Shown: piece by piece, positions 52,564 through 63,492 of the stretch
How positions within the stretch are numbered: position 1 is the stretch's first letter
How the letters are laid out: each line of letters opens with the position of its first letter
Assembly (NCBI RefSeq): GCF_018780385.1
Contig: NZ_JADMJO010000003.1
Span: 434,001-498,000, forward strand
Length of the DNA: 64,000 nucleotides
Reading direction: 5' to 3'
DNA from: Hydrogenophaga sp.
Lineage (GTDB): Bacteria; Pseudomonadota; Gammaproteobacteria; Burkholderiales; Burkholderiaceae_C
Notes under the pieces: generated by a model
Told to the model about the DNA's origin: nothing
What the model saw: only the letters and a program-made list of their open reading frames with translations
The model's database searches: none
Translations under genes and position numbers: made by a program

Positions 52564-53753
52564 CACAGGCCCATGTCGATGCCGAAAAAGTCGCCCGCCG
52601 CATCACCCAGGAGGCCTTTGTCGCCGCCTTGTGCCTGCGCGAGCCAGGCGTTCACGTCACCCCTCACCGCGATCTCCATGGCCTCCAGCCGCAGGCGTGC
52701 GGTGTGTACTTTGGCAAACGGCCAGTAGAGACCCAGCGTGAGCGCAATCAACAGCCAGTTCTTCGCCGTCAGACTCATCAAGGGGGCGAATTTCAACTGG
52801 CTGTCAAAGTGGATGCGTGCGCTGCGGGTGTTGGACCACAGGAGGTTTTGCAAGCGCGACGTGGTGTACGGCACGAGCACCAGCGGGAACACCAGGTAGC
52901 CCAGGGCCAGCAGGAGCGGCAGCACAACCATGGTCGCGCCCGTGGAGCTGCCGAGCATCAAGACCACGATGCCACCCACGCCAGCGAGCACCGCCGTGCA
53001 CAGCAGGGACACACCAGCCACCCGGAACGAGAAACCGTAGAAAGCACCGGCGCCGGCCTTCAGTTGCGCATGTTCCTGTGCGAACACATAGCCACCATGC
53101 TGGTACTGCTTGACGCGCGCCATCAGCCAGGGTGACATCGCGACCATCGCCATGACCAGCAGGCTCATCGCCGAGGCGATCATGGCGCCTGCCGCGCCAT
53201 CCTTGGAAGCCTGCAGGTCAGGCACGATCAGTGCGACCACCAGCCCGAACGCCAGCACCGGAATGAAGAAGGGCAGCATGCACAGATAGGCGCCCTTCAG
53301 GTCGCCTTCGAACGACATGCGCACGCCACGCCAGCTGGTGTTGCGCAGTCGAAACTGCAGCGATGCGCGCCACAACGCGGGCCACAGCCCCGCCAGCACC
53401 AGCAGGGGAATCCACGACAAGGCCGGCGCGAAGTTGGACACAACCCAGTAAGAGACACCGAACAGCAGCATGAGCAGGTAGCCGCGGAACATCTTCCAGG
53501 GGTCGCCATGAAAACCCAGCGGGTCTTTTCCCACCAGGGTGTTGTTCTGGAAATAGGCCAGGCGCCGGGCCCGGGCAAACGGCCAATAGAGCGTGAGGGT
53601 GATCAGCGTCAGCAGGAGGTTGACGATCCAGATGCGGAAGTACTCGCTGCCCGAACCGGTGAAGCGGATGTCAAGCGTCTGCGTCGGTTCGCTCACGGGG
53701 GAACGCGTGTCAGACAAGAATTCCGTCGCCTCAAAATCATGTTGCTGTGCCAT
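52563..53753 (-). CDS. DUF898 (YjgN-family) membrane protein
   Basis: 396 residues. The start is taken as 53753 (MAQQHDFEATEF), 7 bases after AGGAGG, rather than the ATG six bases earlier. The hydrophilic N-terminus is followed by six to eight helices. The repeated motif TLTLYWPFARARRLAYFQNNT / TLGLYWPFAKVHTARLRLEAM is the YjgN signature. Its stop overlaps the M48 protease start, so the two form an operon. Function is unknown. Confidence 0.85.
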   Translation of the reverse strand: MAQQHDFEATEFLSDTRSPVSEPTQTLDIRFTGSGSEYFRIWIVNLLLTLITLTLYWPFARARRLAYFQNNTLVGKDPLGFHGDPWKMFRGYLLMLLFGVSYWVVSNFAPALSWIPLLVLAGLWPALWRASLQFRLRNTSWRGVRMSFEGDLKGAYLCMLPFFIPVLAFGLVVALIVPDLQASKDGAAGAMIASAMSLLVMAMVAMSPWLMARVKQYQHGGYVFAQEHAQLKAGAGAFYGFSFRVAGVSLLCTAVLAGVGGIVVLMLGSSTGATMVVLPLLLALGYLVFPLVLVPYTTSRLQNLLWSNTRSARIHFDSQLKFAPLMSLTAKNWLLIALTLGLYWPFAKVHTARLRLEAMEIAVRGDVNAWLAQAQGGDKGLLGDAAGDFFGIDMGL

Positions 53754-53893
53754 CCCCATCCCTCCTGGTTGTTGAAAATTTGGTCGCGATCCTAGCATCA
53801 AAAATTTGTACCAATGACCTACTGCTGCCGAGCGTGAGCACTGCGAACTGCGGTTCAAAACGGGCGCGCTCAAAACCCGGCACACTCCCCTGC

Positions 53894-55681
53894 ATGAGCT
53901 CCCCCTCCCCCACCGACCGTCCCAAAGCCACCACCCCCACATCGCTCAGCGGCCTGCTGCCGTTTCTGCGGCCTTACCGTTTGCAGATCGGTCTGGCGAT
54001 CCTGTTTCTGGTGCTCGCCGCAGCCGCCACGCTGGTGTTTCCGCTGGCATTGCGCTTCCTTGTCGACAGTGGTCTGGCCCCGGCCGGGCGCGGCGAGCAG
54101 GCGCTCGCGTTGCGCGGCCACTTCGCCGCCCTGTTCGGCGTGGCGGTGGCGCTCGGCATTTTTTCCGCGATGCGCTTCTACCTCGTGAGCTGGCTTGGTG
54201 AACGCGTCACCGCCGACCTGCGCAACGCGGTCTACAGCCATGTGCTGCGGCAGAGCCCGCAGTTCTTCGAGACCACGCAGACCGGTGAGGTGCTCTCGCG
54301 CCTGACCACCGACACCACGCTGGTGCAGACGGTGGTGGGCTCGTCGCTCTCCATGGGCCTGCGCAATGCCGTCATGGGCATCGGCGCACTGATCATGCTG
54401 GTGTGGACCAACCCCTATGTGATGCTGCAGGTGCTGCTGATCATCGTGCTGGTGGTGCTGCCGAGCATGTGGTTCGGGCGGCGCGTGCGCAAACTCTCGC
54501 GCGCCAGCCAGGACCGCGTGGCCGACTCCAGCGCCATTGCGGCCGAGGTGCTCAATGCGATTCCCGTGGTGCAGAGCTACACGGCCGAAGACCGCGAGGC
54601 GGCGCGCTTCGACGAGTCCACCCAGTTCGCCTTCGAGACCGCGATCCGGCGCACACGCGCACGCTCGGTGCTGGTGGCCTTCATCATCATCAGCACGGCC
54701 GGCCTGCTGCTGTGGGGTCTGTACCAGGGAACGCAGGCCGTGCTGGCCGGCACGATCACGCCCGGCCACCTGGGGCAGACGGTGCTCTACATCATCATCC
54801 TGGCCGGTGCGGTCGCCGTGCTCGGTGAGGTGTACGGTGACTTGTTGCGCGCCGCGGGTGCGAGCGAACGCCTGATGGAGTTGCTGGCCAGCGCCTCGCC
54901 GGTGCAGTCACCGGCGCAACCGCTGAAGGCCGCGTCCCCACAAGGCGGCAGTGCGCTGGTGTTCGACGACATCACCTTCCACTACCCCTCGCGCCCCGCG
55001 CAGGCCGCCCTCACGGGCTTCAACCTGGCGATTGAACCCGGCCAGACGGTGGCGCTGGTGGGACCGAGCGGCGCGGGCAAGACGACCGTCTTCGGCCTGC
55101 TGCTGCGCTACTACGACCCGGCGCTGGGCACGATCCGGCTGGACGGCGTGCCGATCCACCAGATGAGCCTGCACGACCTGCGCAACCGCGTGGGCATCGT
55201 GCCCCAGGACCCGGTGATCTTCTCCAGCAGCGCGATGGAAAACATCCGCTACGGCAAGCCGGGTGCGAGTGACGCCGAAGTGCGCGCAGCAGCTGCCGCG
55301 GCGTTTGCCGACGAGTTCATCGACCAGTTGCCCGAGGGCTACAACACCTTCCTGGGCGAGCGCGGTGTGCGGCTCTCAGGCGGTCAACGCCAGCGCATCG
55401 CGATCGCGCGCGCCATGCTCAAGAACCCGCCGCTGCTGCTGCTGGATGAAGCCACCAGCGCGCTGGACGCGCAGAGCGAACGCATGGTGCAGGCGGCGCT
55501 CGAGTCGGCCATGAAAGACCGCACCACCCTGGTGATTGCCCACCGGCTGGCCACCGTGCAGCAAGCCGACCTGATCGTGGTGCTGGACCACGGCAAGCTG
55601 GTGGAGCAAGGCACGCATGCCGAGCTGGTGACCCATGGCGGCGTGTACGCCGGCCTTGCGGCCTTGCAGTTTCAGGTTTGA
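53894..55681 (+). CDS. ABC exporter half-transporter (permease-ATPase, lipid/multidrug type)
   Basis: 595 residues. The N-terminal six-helix exporter domain (about 20-330) is followed by the ATPase with Walker [11 protein letters not shown]-loop VPQDPVIF, signature LSGGQRQR, Walker [13 protein letters not shown] and the H-loop VIAHRL. The start at 53894 ([15 protein letters not shown]) is preferred, since the upstream extension has no similarity. It works as a homodimer or with a second half. Substrate unknown; MsbA-like lipid export or peptide/drug efflux are the options. Divergent from the DUF898 gene over 140 bp. Confidence 0.88.
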   Translation: MSSPSPTDRPKATTPTSLSGLLPFLRPYRLQIGLAILFLVLAAAATLVFPLALRFLVDSGLAPAGRGEQALALRGHFAALFGVAVALGIFSAMRFYLVSWLGERVTADLRNAVYSHVLRQSPQFFETTQTGEVLSRLTTDTTLVQTVVGSSLSMGLRNAVMGIGALIMLVWTNPYVMLQVLLIIVLVVLPSMWFGRRVRKLSRASQDRVADSSAIAAEVLNAIPVVQSYTAEDREAARFDESTQFAFETAIRRTRARSVLVAFIIISTAGLLLWGLYQGTQAVLAGTITPGHLGQTVLYIIILAGAVAVLGEVYGDLLRAAGASERLMELLASASPVQSPAQPLKAASPQGGSALVFDDITFHYPSRPAQAALTGFNLAIEPGQTVALVGPSGAGKTTVFGLLLRYYDPALGTIRLDGVPIHQMSLHDLRNRVGIVPQDPVIFSSSAMENIRYGKPGASDAEVRAAAAAAFADEFIDQLPEGYNTFLGERGVRLSGGQRQRIAIARAMLKNPPLLLLDEATSALDAQSERMVQAALESAMKDRTTLVIAHRLATVQQADLIVVLDHGKLVEQGTHAELVTHGGVYAGLAALQFQV

Positions 55682-55689
55682 CCGGTGAG

Positions 55690-58600
55690 CTAGGCCAGCT
55701 GGCGCAGTTCGCGCAGCGCCACTGACACGGGGGCGAGATCCGGCGCCAGGTTGGCGATGCTCTCGTGCATGGCGTTGACGCGTTCGATCGCCTTGGCATG
55801 CTGGTCCTGCCACTCGGCCAGCGTCTGCTGGCTGCTCAGCAGCGACAGCACGAGTTGCCCGGCGATGGAATACACGTCGTCGCGCGCGCTGGCTCGAGCC
55901 TGGGTCTGCCACAGCGAGTCCGTCGGCAGCTTGCCGATGTGCTGGCGCCAGTGGCCCAGACCCAGCGTGTTCTCGATCGCGTAGTAGGTGCGCGCGGCCT
56001 GTTCCAGCGTGCTGCCGGCCTTGGCCGCCACGTCGACGAGATCGAGCACCGGGTACAGGTGGTCGAGCACGGTGAGGTCATCGGCGAGCTGCGCATCCAC
56101 GCCCGCCTCCACCAGGCGGGCGCTGGCCGCTTTCCACTGCTCCAGAGCCGTGGCGGGCAGCCATTGTTCGACGTGCTGGCGCAGCGTGCGGGCCGCCGGG
56201 CGGTACTTGGCGATCAGCGTGGGCAGGTCGCCCTGGCCACGGTGGCGCAGCATCCAGCGGCTGGCGCGCTGCGCAATGGTGGCCAGCTGGGTGAGCAGGC
56301 TCAGCTGCAGCTCGGTGGTCACCTTGTTGTCCAGCGCATCGATCTGGTCCCAGATCGGCTCCAACGCAAACACCTCGCGCGCCAGCGTGTAGGCGCTGAC
56401 CACATCGGCCGCCGTGCACGAGGCTTCGTTGGCCAGATAGTTGACGAAGGTCGCGCCGACGCGGTTGGCGACCGTGTTGGTCATGAAGGTCGCGATGATC
56501 TCGCGCTTGAGCGGATGCCGCTCGATGAAGTCGCCATGGCGTTCACCCAGCACCACCGGGAAATACATCTTGAGCACACGCGCGTAGAACGGATCGTCGG
56601 GCAGGCTGCTGGCGCACAGCTCGTCGAAGAGGTTCATCTTGGCGTAGGCCAGCAGCACGGCGTTTTCGGGGCGGGTGAGTCCCCGGCCTTCGCGCTTGCG
56701 TTTGCCCAGCTCTTCGTCGCTGGGCAGGAATTCGATGGGGCGTTTGAGCAGGCCGATCTGCTCCAGCCATCGCATCAGGTTTTGCTGTCCGTCCAGCAGG
56801 TAGACCGGCCGGGTGGCGGCCAGTTCGATCTGCTGCGTCTGGTAGTAGTTGTCCTGCAGCACAAGCAGGCCGACCTCGTCGGTCATGCTCGCGAGCAGGT
56901 CGTTGCGGCTCTCCAGCGTGAGCCCGCCGGCTTCCTGCACAGCACCCAGCAGGATCTTGATGTTGACCTCGTGGTCGGAGCAGTCCACGCCGGCGGAGTT
57001 GTCGATCGCGTCGGTGTAGATCAGGCCACCGGCCTGGGCGAACTCGATGCGGCCGTTCTGCGTGCAGCCGAGGTTGCCGCCTTCGCCGAACACCTTGCAG
57101 CGCAGCTCGTTGCCGTTGACGCGGAAGGCGTCGCCCGCCTTGTCGCCCACCTGCGCGTGGCTCTCGTAGCTGGCCTTCACATAGGTGCCGATGCCACCGT
57201 TGTAGAGCAAGTCCACCGGGGCCTTGAGGATGGCGTTGAGCAGTTCGTTGGGCGCCATCTGGGTGGCCTCGGTGCCGATCACGGCGCGCGCCTGCTCGCT
57301 CAACGGGATGGACTTGGCACTGCGCGGGAACACGCCGCCGCCTTCGCTGATGAGGCCCTTGTCGTAGTCGTCCCAGCTGGAGCGTGGCAGCTTGAACAGC
57401 CGATCGCGCTCGGCGTAGCTGGCAGCGAGATCGGGATTGGGGTCGATGAAGATGTGGCGGTGGTCGAACGCCAGCACCAGCCGGATCTGCGTGGACAGCA
57501 GCATGCCATTGCCGAACACGTCGCCCGACATGTCGCCGATGCCTGCCACGGTGAACGGCTGGGTCTGCGTGTCCACACCCAGGCCGCGGAAATGGCGCTT
57601 GACCGATTCCCAGGCGCCGCGCGCGGTGATGCCCATCTTCTTGTGGTCGTAGCCGACCGAGCCGCCGGAGGCGAACGCGTCGCCCAGCCAGAAGCCGTAA
57701 GCCGCGCTCACGCTGTTGGCGATGTCGCTGAAGGTGGCCGTGCCCTTGTCGGCGGCGACCACCAGGTAGGGGTCGTCCTCGTCGTGGCGCACCACGTCGG
57801 ACGGAGGCACCACCGCGCCCTTGACCAGGTTGTCGGTGATGTCGAGCAGGCCTGACAGGAAGGTCTTGTAGCAGGCCACACCTTCGGCCAGGTAGGCTTC
57901 GCGCTCGCTCGCCGGCGGGGCCTTCTTCAGCACGAAACCGCCCTTGGAACCCACCGGTACGATCACCGTGTTCTTCACCATCTGCGCCTTCACCAGGCCG
58001 AGGATCTCGGTGCGGAAATCTTCGCGCCGATCGGACCAGCGCAGGCCACCGCGCGCGACCTTGCCACCGCGCAGGTGCAGGCCTTCGACGCGCGGCGAAT
58101 AGACCCAGATCTCGAACAGGGGCTTGGGTTCGGGCACGTTGGGGATGTCGCGCGGGCTGAGCTTGAAGCTCATGTAGTCATGTCCGCGCTGGTAGGCATT
58201 GGTGCGCAGCGTGGCCTGGATGGTGCTGAGGAACTGGCGCAGCACGCGGTCTTCCTCCAGGCTGGCCACGTCGGCCAGCAGGGCTTCCAGGGCCTGCGCC
58301 TGGGCTTCAATGCGCTCCGCACGGCGGTCCGCTTTCGCCGGGTCGAAGCGGATCGCGAACAGCTCGGCCAGGCCCTGCGCGATGGTGGGGTTCTTGTTGA
58401 GGGTGTCTTCGATGTAGCTCTGGCTGAAGGCGAAGCCGAGCTGTTTGAAGTAGCGCACGTAGGCGCGCAGCACGGCAATGGCGCGGGCATCGAGCTCCGT
58501 AGAGAGCACCAGGCGGTTGAGCGCGTCGCTTTCCACCTCCTGGCGCCAGACCGCCTGGAACAGTTCCTCGAAGCGGAACTTGAGGCGCTCCACATCCAGC

Positions 58601-60306
58601 GGCTGGGCAAACTGCAGGCCCCAGTCGTGGATCCAGTAGCCCGGTGCGGCCAGGTGGTAGGGGTGCTCGTCGAGCACCCGCGCGCCCATCGACTCCATCA
58701 CCGGCATGGCGTCCGACAGGGTGATCTTCTGCGTGGCGTAGGTCTTGAAGCGCACCTGTCCCTGGCGGTTGTAGAGCTTGAGCGCAAGCGGCCGCTGCTC
58801 ACCCAGGCCGCTGAGCACGGCCGCGTCGCTGGCGGCGGTGTCGGCGTCGAAGTGCTCGCGGTAGGCGGTCGGGAACGCCGCCACCAGGGCCTCCAGGCCG
58901 CTGGCACTGCGGCCGTTCTGGCCCAGCAACACGGCGTTCACGCCGTCGACCCAGCGCTTGCAGGCCTGGGCCACGCGGGCCTCGAGCTGGGCGAGGTCCA
59001 CCTGCGCGGGCAGCTTGTCCTTGGCGCGCACGATGTAGTGGATGCGCGCGAGCGCGCTGTCGGTGAGCATGGGCGTGAACTCGATCGATGCCGCATCGAA
59101 CGCCTCGGTGAACAGGGCGCCGAGCTTCACGCGCAGCTCGGTGGTGTAGACATCGCGCGGCACATACACCAGCAGGGATGCCAGGCTGCCGTAGGCGCCA
59201 CGGCGCACGAACAGGCGCACGCGCTGGCGCTCCTGCAGCCGCAGGATGCCCATGGCATGCTGCTCCAGCGTGGCGGCATCGATCTGCAGCATCTCGTCGC
59301 GCGGGTAGGTCTCAAGGATCGCCTGCAAGGCCTTGTGGGCATGGCTGCCCGTGACCACACCGGCATTGGCCATGACCTGCGCCACATGCTGGCGCACCAC
59401 CGGGATCTGTTCCACCGAGGCGGCGTAGGCTGCCGACGTGTACAGCCCGAGGAACCGGCTTTCGCCCACCAGTTTGCCGGCGGCGTCCAGCCGTTTGACG
59501 CTGATGGCGTCCATCCAGGCCGGGCGGTGCACGGTGGAGCGGCTCATGGCCTTGGTGGACAGCACCAGGTCGGGGTTGGACGCGAACTGTTCCGCGGGCT
59601 GGGCCGGCAGCACCCGGGTACCCGGCGCCTTGAGCAGGCCCAGCGCGGTGCCCGGCACGGGCACCAGCACCTTGCCCTTGAGTGCGTAGTCTTCGGCCGC
59701 CAGGAAGGTGAAGTGGCCTTGTTCGAGCCAGGTCAGGAAGGCCTTGGCTTCGTCGGCGACGGACGCGTCCAGCGCGGTGAAGCTGGCGTTGAGCACCTGC
59801 ACGCGCGAGAGCATGGCGCGCCAGTCCTGGACGGCCAGGCGCACGTCCTGCAAGGTGTCCTCGATCACGCGGCGCAGCATTTCGCCCTCGGGGTCGGAGG
59901 CCAGCCGGTCGCACTCGACCAGGATGCACGAAACGACCTGCCCGTCGCCTGCGCCTTGTTGCGCGGCACCAAGAATCTCGACCACATGGCCGGCAGCATC
60001 GCGTTTGACGCGCACCAGGGGATGGACGATCCAATGCAGGGTGCGCCCCGTCCGGTTGACGGCCATGCCGACCGAGTCCACCAGAAAGGGCATGTCGGGG
60101 TGCACGATCTGCAGCACGTGTGTGCCACGGTCCTGCGTCGGATCCGTGGGCAGGTCCAGGACCTGCACGATGACTTCACCCGGCGCCGATGCGCTCAGCA
60201 TGGCCTGGTGCGCGGCGGCCATGGTCTTGAGCAGGGCGGGGTCGCGGTTGCGCATTTCCTCGGGGTCGGCGGCAGCGAAATACAGGTCCTGAAAGCTCGG
60301 GTTCAT
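55690..60306 (-). CDS. gdhB: NAD-specific glutamate dehydrogenase (large GdhB/GDH-180 type)
   Basis: 1538 residues, the size of the 180-kDa class. A long N-terminal regulatory part with ACT-like segments (about 1-700) precedes the catalytic part. Active-site and cofactor motifs are KNTVIVPVGSKGGFVLKK, the DNAGVDCSDHEVNIKILL-like region (NSAGVDCSDHEVNIK), GDMSGDVFGNGML, and GGIGTYVK. It oxidises glutamate to 2-oxoglutarate and ammonium with NAD. The start is either 60306 (MNPSFQDLYF) or 60315 (MPTMNPS); no strong Shine-Dalgarno decides between them. Confidence 0.92.
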   Translation of the reverse strand: MNPSFQDLYFAAADPEEMRNRDPALLKTMAAAHQAMLSASAPGEVIVQVLDLPTDPTQDRGTHVLQIVHPDMPFLVDSVGMAVNRTGRTLHWIVHPLVRVKRDAAGHVVEILGAAQQGAGDGQVVSCILVECDRLASDPEGEMLRRVIEDTLQDVRLAVQDWRAMLSRVQVLNASFTALDASVADEAKAFLTWLEQGHFTFLAAEDYALKGKVLVPVPGTALGLLKAPGTRVLPAQPAEQFASNPDLVLSTKAMSRSTVHRPAWMDAISVKRLDAAGKLVGESRFLGLYTSAAYAASVEQIPVVRQHVAQVMANAGVVTGSHAHKALQAILETYPRDEMLQIDAATLEQHAMGILRLQERQRVRLFVRRGAYGSLASLLVYVPRDVYTTELRVKLGALFTEAFDAASIEFTPMLTDSALARIHYIVRAKDKLPAQVDLAQLEARVAQACKRWVDGVNAVLLGQNGRSASGLEALVAAFPTAYREHFDADTAASDAAVLSGLGEQRPLALKLYNRQGQVRFKTYATQKITLSDAMPVMESMGARVLDEHPYHLAAPGYWIHDWGLQFAQPLDVERLKFRFEELFQAVWRQEVESDALNRLVLSTELDARAIAVLRAYVRYFKQLGFAFSQSYIEDTLNKNPTIAQGLAELFAIRFDPAKADRRAERIEAQAQALEALLADVASLEEDRVLRQFLSTIQATLRTNAYQRGHDYMSFKLSPRDIPNVPEPKPLFEIWVYSPRVEGLHLRGGKVARGGLRWSDRREDFRTEILGLVKAQMVKNTVIVPVGSKGGFVLKKAPPASEREAYLAEGVACYKTFLSGLLDITDNLVKGAVVPPSDVVRHDEDDPYLVVAADKGTATFSDIANSVSAAYGFWLGDAFASGGSVGYDHKKMGITARGAWESVKRHFRGLGVDTQTQPFTVAGIGDMSGDVFGNGMLLSTQIRLVLAFDHRHIFIDPNPDLAASYAERDRLFKLPRSSWDDYDKGLISEGGGVFPRSAKSIPLSEQARAVIGTEATQMAPNELLNAILKAPVDLLYNGGIGTYVKASYESHAQVGDKAGDAFRVNGNELRCKVFGEGGNLGCTQNGRIEFAQAGGLIYTDAIDNSAGVDCSDHEVNIKILLGAVQEAGGLTLESRNDLLASMTDEVGLLVLQDNYYQTQQIELAATRPVYLLDGQQNLMRWLEQIGLLKRPIEFLPSDEELGKRKREGRGLTRPENAVLLAYAKMNLFDELCASSLPDDPFYARVLKMYFPVVLGERHGDFIERHPLKREIIATFMTNTVANRVGATFVNYLANEASCTAADVVSAYTLAREVFALEPIWDQIDALDNKVTTELQLSLLTQLATIAQRASRWMLRHRGQGDLPTLIAKYRPAARTLRQHVEQWLPATALEQWKAASARLVEAGVDAQLADDLTVLDHLYPVLDLVDVAAKAGSTLEQAARTYYAIENTLGLGHWRQHIGKLPTDSLWQTQARASARDDVYSIAGQLVLSLLSSQQTLAEWQDQHAKAIERVNAMHESIANLAPDLAPVSVALRELRQLA

Positions 60307-60467
60307 GGTCGGCATCCGGTCAAGGAGAGTGGTTGGCGGGGGAGAGATGTGCGCGATTCTAGGAGTGCCAAAGCGCGCACAACAGCCCCAGACAAGGATT
60401 GCATGGACCCATGCCATGCCTTCATGCGTAAAGCGCATGATGCGCTCCCGCCGCCCAACCGTGCATG

Positions 60468-60493
60468 AAAAAAACCCCGCCAAACGGGGTTTT
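60468..60493 (-). terminator. Rho-independent terminator after the NUDIX-DUF1178 operon
   Basis: On the minus strand: AAAACCCCG, loop TTTGG, CGGGGTTTT followed by TTTC. The stem is 9 bp with a 3' T-run, placed 20 bp after the DUF1178 stop and before the gdh promoter region. Confidence 0.9.
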
Positions 60494-60512
60494 GCAGGCG
60501 CCGGGGATCGCG

Positions 60513-60995
60513 CTACTGCAAGGTTTCCTTGACCGCCGGAAGCATCGGCAGAGCGATCACCTCGATGCCCTCTTCCAGCATCGCCAGGGCCTCCTGAGGG
60601 CTGGCTTGGCCGCGAATGTTGCGGTGTTCGGCCTCGCCGCTGTGCATGGCGCGCGCCTCGTCCGCGAAGCGCTCACCCACATCTTCGGTCTGCGCCACCA
60701 CCTCGCGCAGCGCCTTGAGAACGCGGGCCTGCAAGGCGGCCAGTTCGGGATGCATCGCGTGGTTGCTCATCGCCACCACCGCACCGGCGGGCGCCGCGAA
60801 GTCGGGGGCGTCTGTGTCATTGCGCCCGCTGCGCAGGTTCAGGCGCGGAGCCGAGAGCGTCTTGTGGATGTGGGCGTCGCCGCACATCGGACACGTGAGC
60901 AACCCGCGGGCAAGCTGGCTCACGAAATCGTCTTCCGAACCGAACCAGCCTTCGAAGTCGTGCTGGTGGGCACATTGCAGGTTGAGGACCTTCAT
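60513..60995 (-). CDS. DUF1178 family protein
   Basis: 160 residues. An N-terminal HDFEGWFGS segment leads to a CxxC ([19 protein letters not shown]), then a helical, acidic C-terminal half ([21 protein letters not shown]). The start at 60995 overlaps the NUDIX stop (ATGA). The zinc-ribbon-like N-terminus is the only clue; function is unknown, though it is conserved beside this NUDIX gene in Burkholderiales as far as I know. Confidence 0.85.
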   Translation of the reverse strand: MKVLNLQCAHQHDFEGWFGSEDDFVSQLARGLLTCPMCGDAHIHKTLSAPRLNLRSGRNDTDAPDFAAPAGAVVAMSNHAMHPELAALQARVLKALREVVAQTEDVGERFADEARAMHSGEAEHRNIRGQASPQEALAMLEEGIEVIALPMLPAVKETLQ

Positions 60996-61600
60996 GGCAG
61001 GGATTGTCCTGCCAAAGGTGCTGCAGCGTCTCGCTTCCAGTCCAGTGTCCATTCGCCGGCCTGCACGTTCTGCAACCACATCGAGCCGACCAGGGTCTTG
61101 CAGTCGATCACCTCGCCGCTGAAACACCAGGCCCGCAGCTGGGCGGGTGTGGCGGTGAACACGTCGAGGAACTCACCGTCGTCGAGCTGCCGCTCCCCGA
61201 GCGTGAGGCCGCGTGCGAACCAGATGTCGATGGTCTCGTCGGAATACGCCACCGTGGGCGCCAGCCGCCCGGCGAACGCCCACTCGCGCGCGCTGTAACC
61301 GGTTTCCTCGAACAATTCCCGCTGGGCACACGCCAGGCTGTCTTCGCCTTCGTCGAGCTTGCCGGCCGGAAATTCGATCATCACAGCCTGCATGGGGTGG
61401 CGGAACTGACGCTCCAGCACCACCTGCCCATCGTCCAGCAATCCGATGACCATGACCGCACCCGGATGCAGCACGTACTCGCGCGTGGCCTCGGCACCGC
61501 CGGGAAGGCGCACCGTGTCGCGCACCACGTGCAGGAAGTTGCCACGCAACAGCTCGGTGCGTGACAGCGGTGTTTCGATCAGGTGAAGATCGTCGGCCAT
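60992..61600 (-). CDS. NUDIX hydrolase (ADP-ribose pyrophosphatase-like)
   Basis: 202 residues. The Nudix box is complete: [23 protein letters not shown]. An FPAGK motif precedes it and [14 protein letters not shown] follows, typical of ADP-ribose pyrophosphatases. The start is set at 61600 ([12 protein letters not shown]); upstream in-frame sequence overlaps the DUF2818 gene. Cytoplasmic; clears ADP-ribose or related nucleotides. Coupled to DUF1178. Confidence 0.88.
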   Translation of the reverse strand: MADDLHLIETPLSRTELLRGNFLHVVRDTVRLPGGAEATREYVLHPGAVMVIGLLDDGQVVLERQFRHPMQAVMIEFPAGKLDEGEDSLACAQRELFEETGYSAREWAFAGRLAPTVAYSDETIDIWFARGLTLGERQLDDGEFLDVFTATPAQLRAWCFSGEVIDCKTLVGSMWLQNVQAGEWTLDWKRDAAAPLAGQSLP

Positions 61601-61601
61601 G

Positions 61602-61904
61602 TCAGTGCCGATGGCGATAGAGATAGCGGTACACGAAGCCGGGGAAGGCGAGCGTGATGAACAGCGCACCGGTGGTGGCATAGAACTCCCAGCCCTGGGG
61701 TGCAATCTGCCCGGCGCTCTGCTCCAGCACAAGACCGAGGGCTCCCACGAGGAAATACAGCAGCACCATCTCGGTCAACCGCATCCACAAGGTCTTGGGC
61801 AGGTTGCGCGGAATCACCGCCAGCCACCGCTCATTGATGAAGGGCAGGTTGGCGGCCACCAGCGCAGCGATCAACACCAGCCAGACGGAAAAACTGTGGT
61901 TCAT
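61602..61904 (-). CDS. DUF2818 small membrane protein
   Basis: 100 residues with three hydrophobic helices ([57 protein letters not shown]; each shown in part as a short segment). Found after nuoN in many Burkholderiales. Starts 57 bp after the nuoN stop and ends one base before the NUDIX start. May serve complex I or its assembly, but there is no direct evidence. Confidence 0.87.
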   Translation of the reverse strand: MNHSFSVWLVLIAALVAANLPFINERWLAVIPRNLPKTLWMRLTEMVLLYFLVGALGLVLEQSAGQIAPQGWEFYATTGALFITLAFPGFVYRYLYRHRH

Positions 61905-61961
61905 GGGGAAGGGTATGAGCCAGCCACGCCGGCCAAGTTCACCGGAGACGGCCTGCAGGCT

Positions 61962-63458
61962 TCAGACGAACAGTGCCGCCACCGCTTGGGCGCAAAGACT
62001 CATGAGGCCGCCAGGCACGATGCCCAGCAGCAGCACCAGCGCACCGTTGATGGAGAGCACCGAGCGAGCATCCATGCCAGCCTCGATGTCGGCGGTCTGC
62101 GTGGGCGCGTCAAAGTACATCAACTTCACCAGGCGCAGGTAGTAGAAGGCGCCGATCAGCGACATGATGACCGCGAACACGGCAAGGCCTACGTAGAAAG
62201 GCCCGCCGGAGGCCAGCAGCGCCTGCAGCACCGAGAGCTTGGCGTAGAAGCCCACCAGCGGCGGGATACCAGCCAGCGAGAACATGCAGATGGCCATGAC
62301 GCCGGCGTACAACGGGCTGCGCTGGTTCAGGCCAGCCAGATCGCTGATGTTCTCGGACTCAAAACCGCTGCGCGACAGCAGCAGGATCACGCCGAAGGTG
62401 CCCAGCGTGGTCAGCACATAGGTGATGACGTAGAACATGGACGAGCTGTAGGCGTTGGCCATGTTGCCCGTGTCGCCGTTCACCACGCCAGCCAGCAAGC
62501 CGAGCAGCATGAAGCCCATCTGTGCGATGGTGGAGAACGCCAGCATGCGTTTGAGGTTGGTCTGCGCGATGGCTGCGAAGTTGCCGACCAGCAGCGACAT
62601 CACGGCCAGCACCGCGAGCATTTGTTGCCAGTTGAAGGCCAGCGGCTGCAGACCTTCAACCAGCAGGCGGATGACAATGGCGAAGGCCGCCAGCTTGGGC
62701 GCGCCACCGATCATGAGCGTGACGGCGGTGGGTGCACCGTGGTACACGTCGGGCACCCACATGTGGAAGGGCACCACGCCGAGCTTGAAGGCCAGACCGG
62801 CGACCACGAACACCAGACCGAGCGTGAGCACCTGGGCCGAACCCTTGAGCGTGGCCTCGCCGCCGGCGATGGACTTCATCACCTCGGACAGGTCCAGCGA
62901 ACCCGTGGCACCGTACACCATGGACAGGCCATAGAGCAGAAAACCGCTGGCCAGCGCGCCCAGCACGAAATACTTCATGGCCGCCTCGGTCGCCTGCACG
63001 TCGTCGCGGCGCAATGCCACCAGCGCATAGCTGGACAGCGTGAGCAGCTCCAGGCCGAGGTAGATCACCAGGAAGTTGTGGCCCGAGATCATGACAAACA
63101 TGCCCAGCAGCGCAAACATGGACAGCGTGAACATCTCACCGCCGCGCAGCATGTCGCGTTGGCTGGCGTAGTCGCGGCCATAGACCAGCGTGACCATCAT
63201 GGCGATGGTGGCAAAACACTTGAGCCAGTTGCCCATGGGGTCGCTGACGATCATGCCGCCGAAGCCCGGGGTGGTGGTGCCCGAGACGGCCGCCATGCCG
63301 AGCAACGAGGCAACCGAGCCCAGCGACAGCAACGTGAGAACGTAGGTGGCGCCGCGTTGGGGCGTCTTCACCGTCAGATCGGCCAGCGCGATCACGCAGG
63401 CCATCGTCAGCAGGAGGATTTCAGGGTAGGCCGCGACCCAGCTGAGCTTGTCAATCAT
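61962..63458 (-). CDS. nuoN: NADH-quinone oxidoreductase subunit N
   Basis: 498 residues with about 14 transmembrane helices. Antiporter-like subunit motifs include [17 protein letters not shown] (with the key Glu), [35 protein letters not shown] (key Lys and His) and [15 protein letters not shown]. One of the proton-pumping arms of complex I. Starts 34 bp after nuoM and is followed by DUF2818. Confidence 0.95.
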   Translation of the reverse strand: MIDKLSWVAAYPEILLLTMACVIALADLTVKTPQRGATYVLTLLSLGSVASLLGMAAVSGTTTPGFGGMIVSDPMGNWLKCFATIAMMVTLVYGRDYASQRDMLRGGEMFTLSMFALLGMFVMISGHNFLVIYLGLELLTLSSYALVALRRDDVQATEAAMKYFVLGALASGFLLYGLSMVYGATGSLDLSEVMKSIAGGEATLKGSAQVLTLGLVFVVAGLAFKLGVVPFHMWVPDVYHGAPTAVTLMIGGAPKLAAFAIVIRLLVEGLQPLAFNWQQMLAVLAVMSLLVGNFAAIAQTNLKRMLAFSTIAQMGFMLLGLLAGVVNGDTGNMANAYSSSMFYVITYVLTTLGTFGVILLLSRSGFESENISDLAGLNQRSPLYAGVMAICMFSLAGIPPLVGFYAKLSVLQALLASGGPFYVGLAVFAVIMSLIGAFYYLRLVKLMYFDAPTQTADIEAGMDARSVLSINGALVLLLGIVPGGLMSLCAQAVAALFV

Positions 63459-63492
63459 TGTTCGTTCTCTTGTGTCGTGTGGCGGGCCGGGC

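Noticed and set aside
58075..60468. 797-codon plus-strand frame antisense to glutamate dehydrogenase
   Set aside because: No recognisable domain; low-complexity shadow of a clearly conserved gene.
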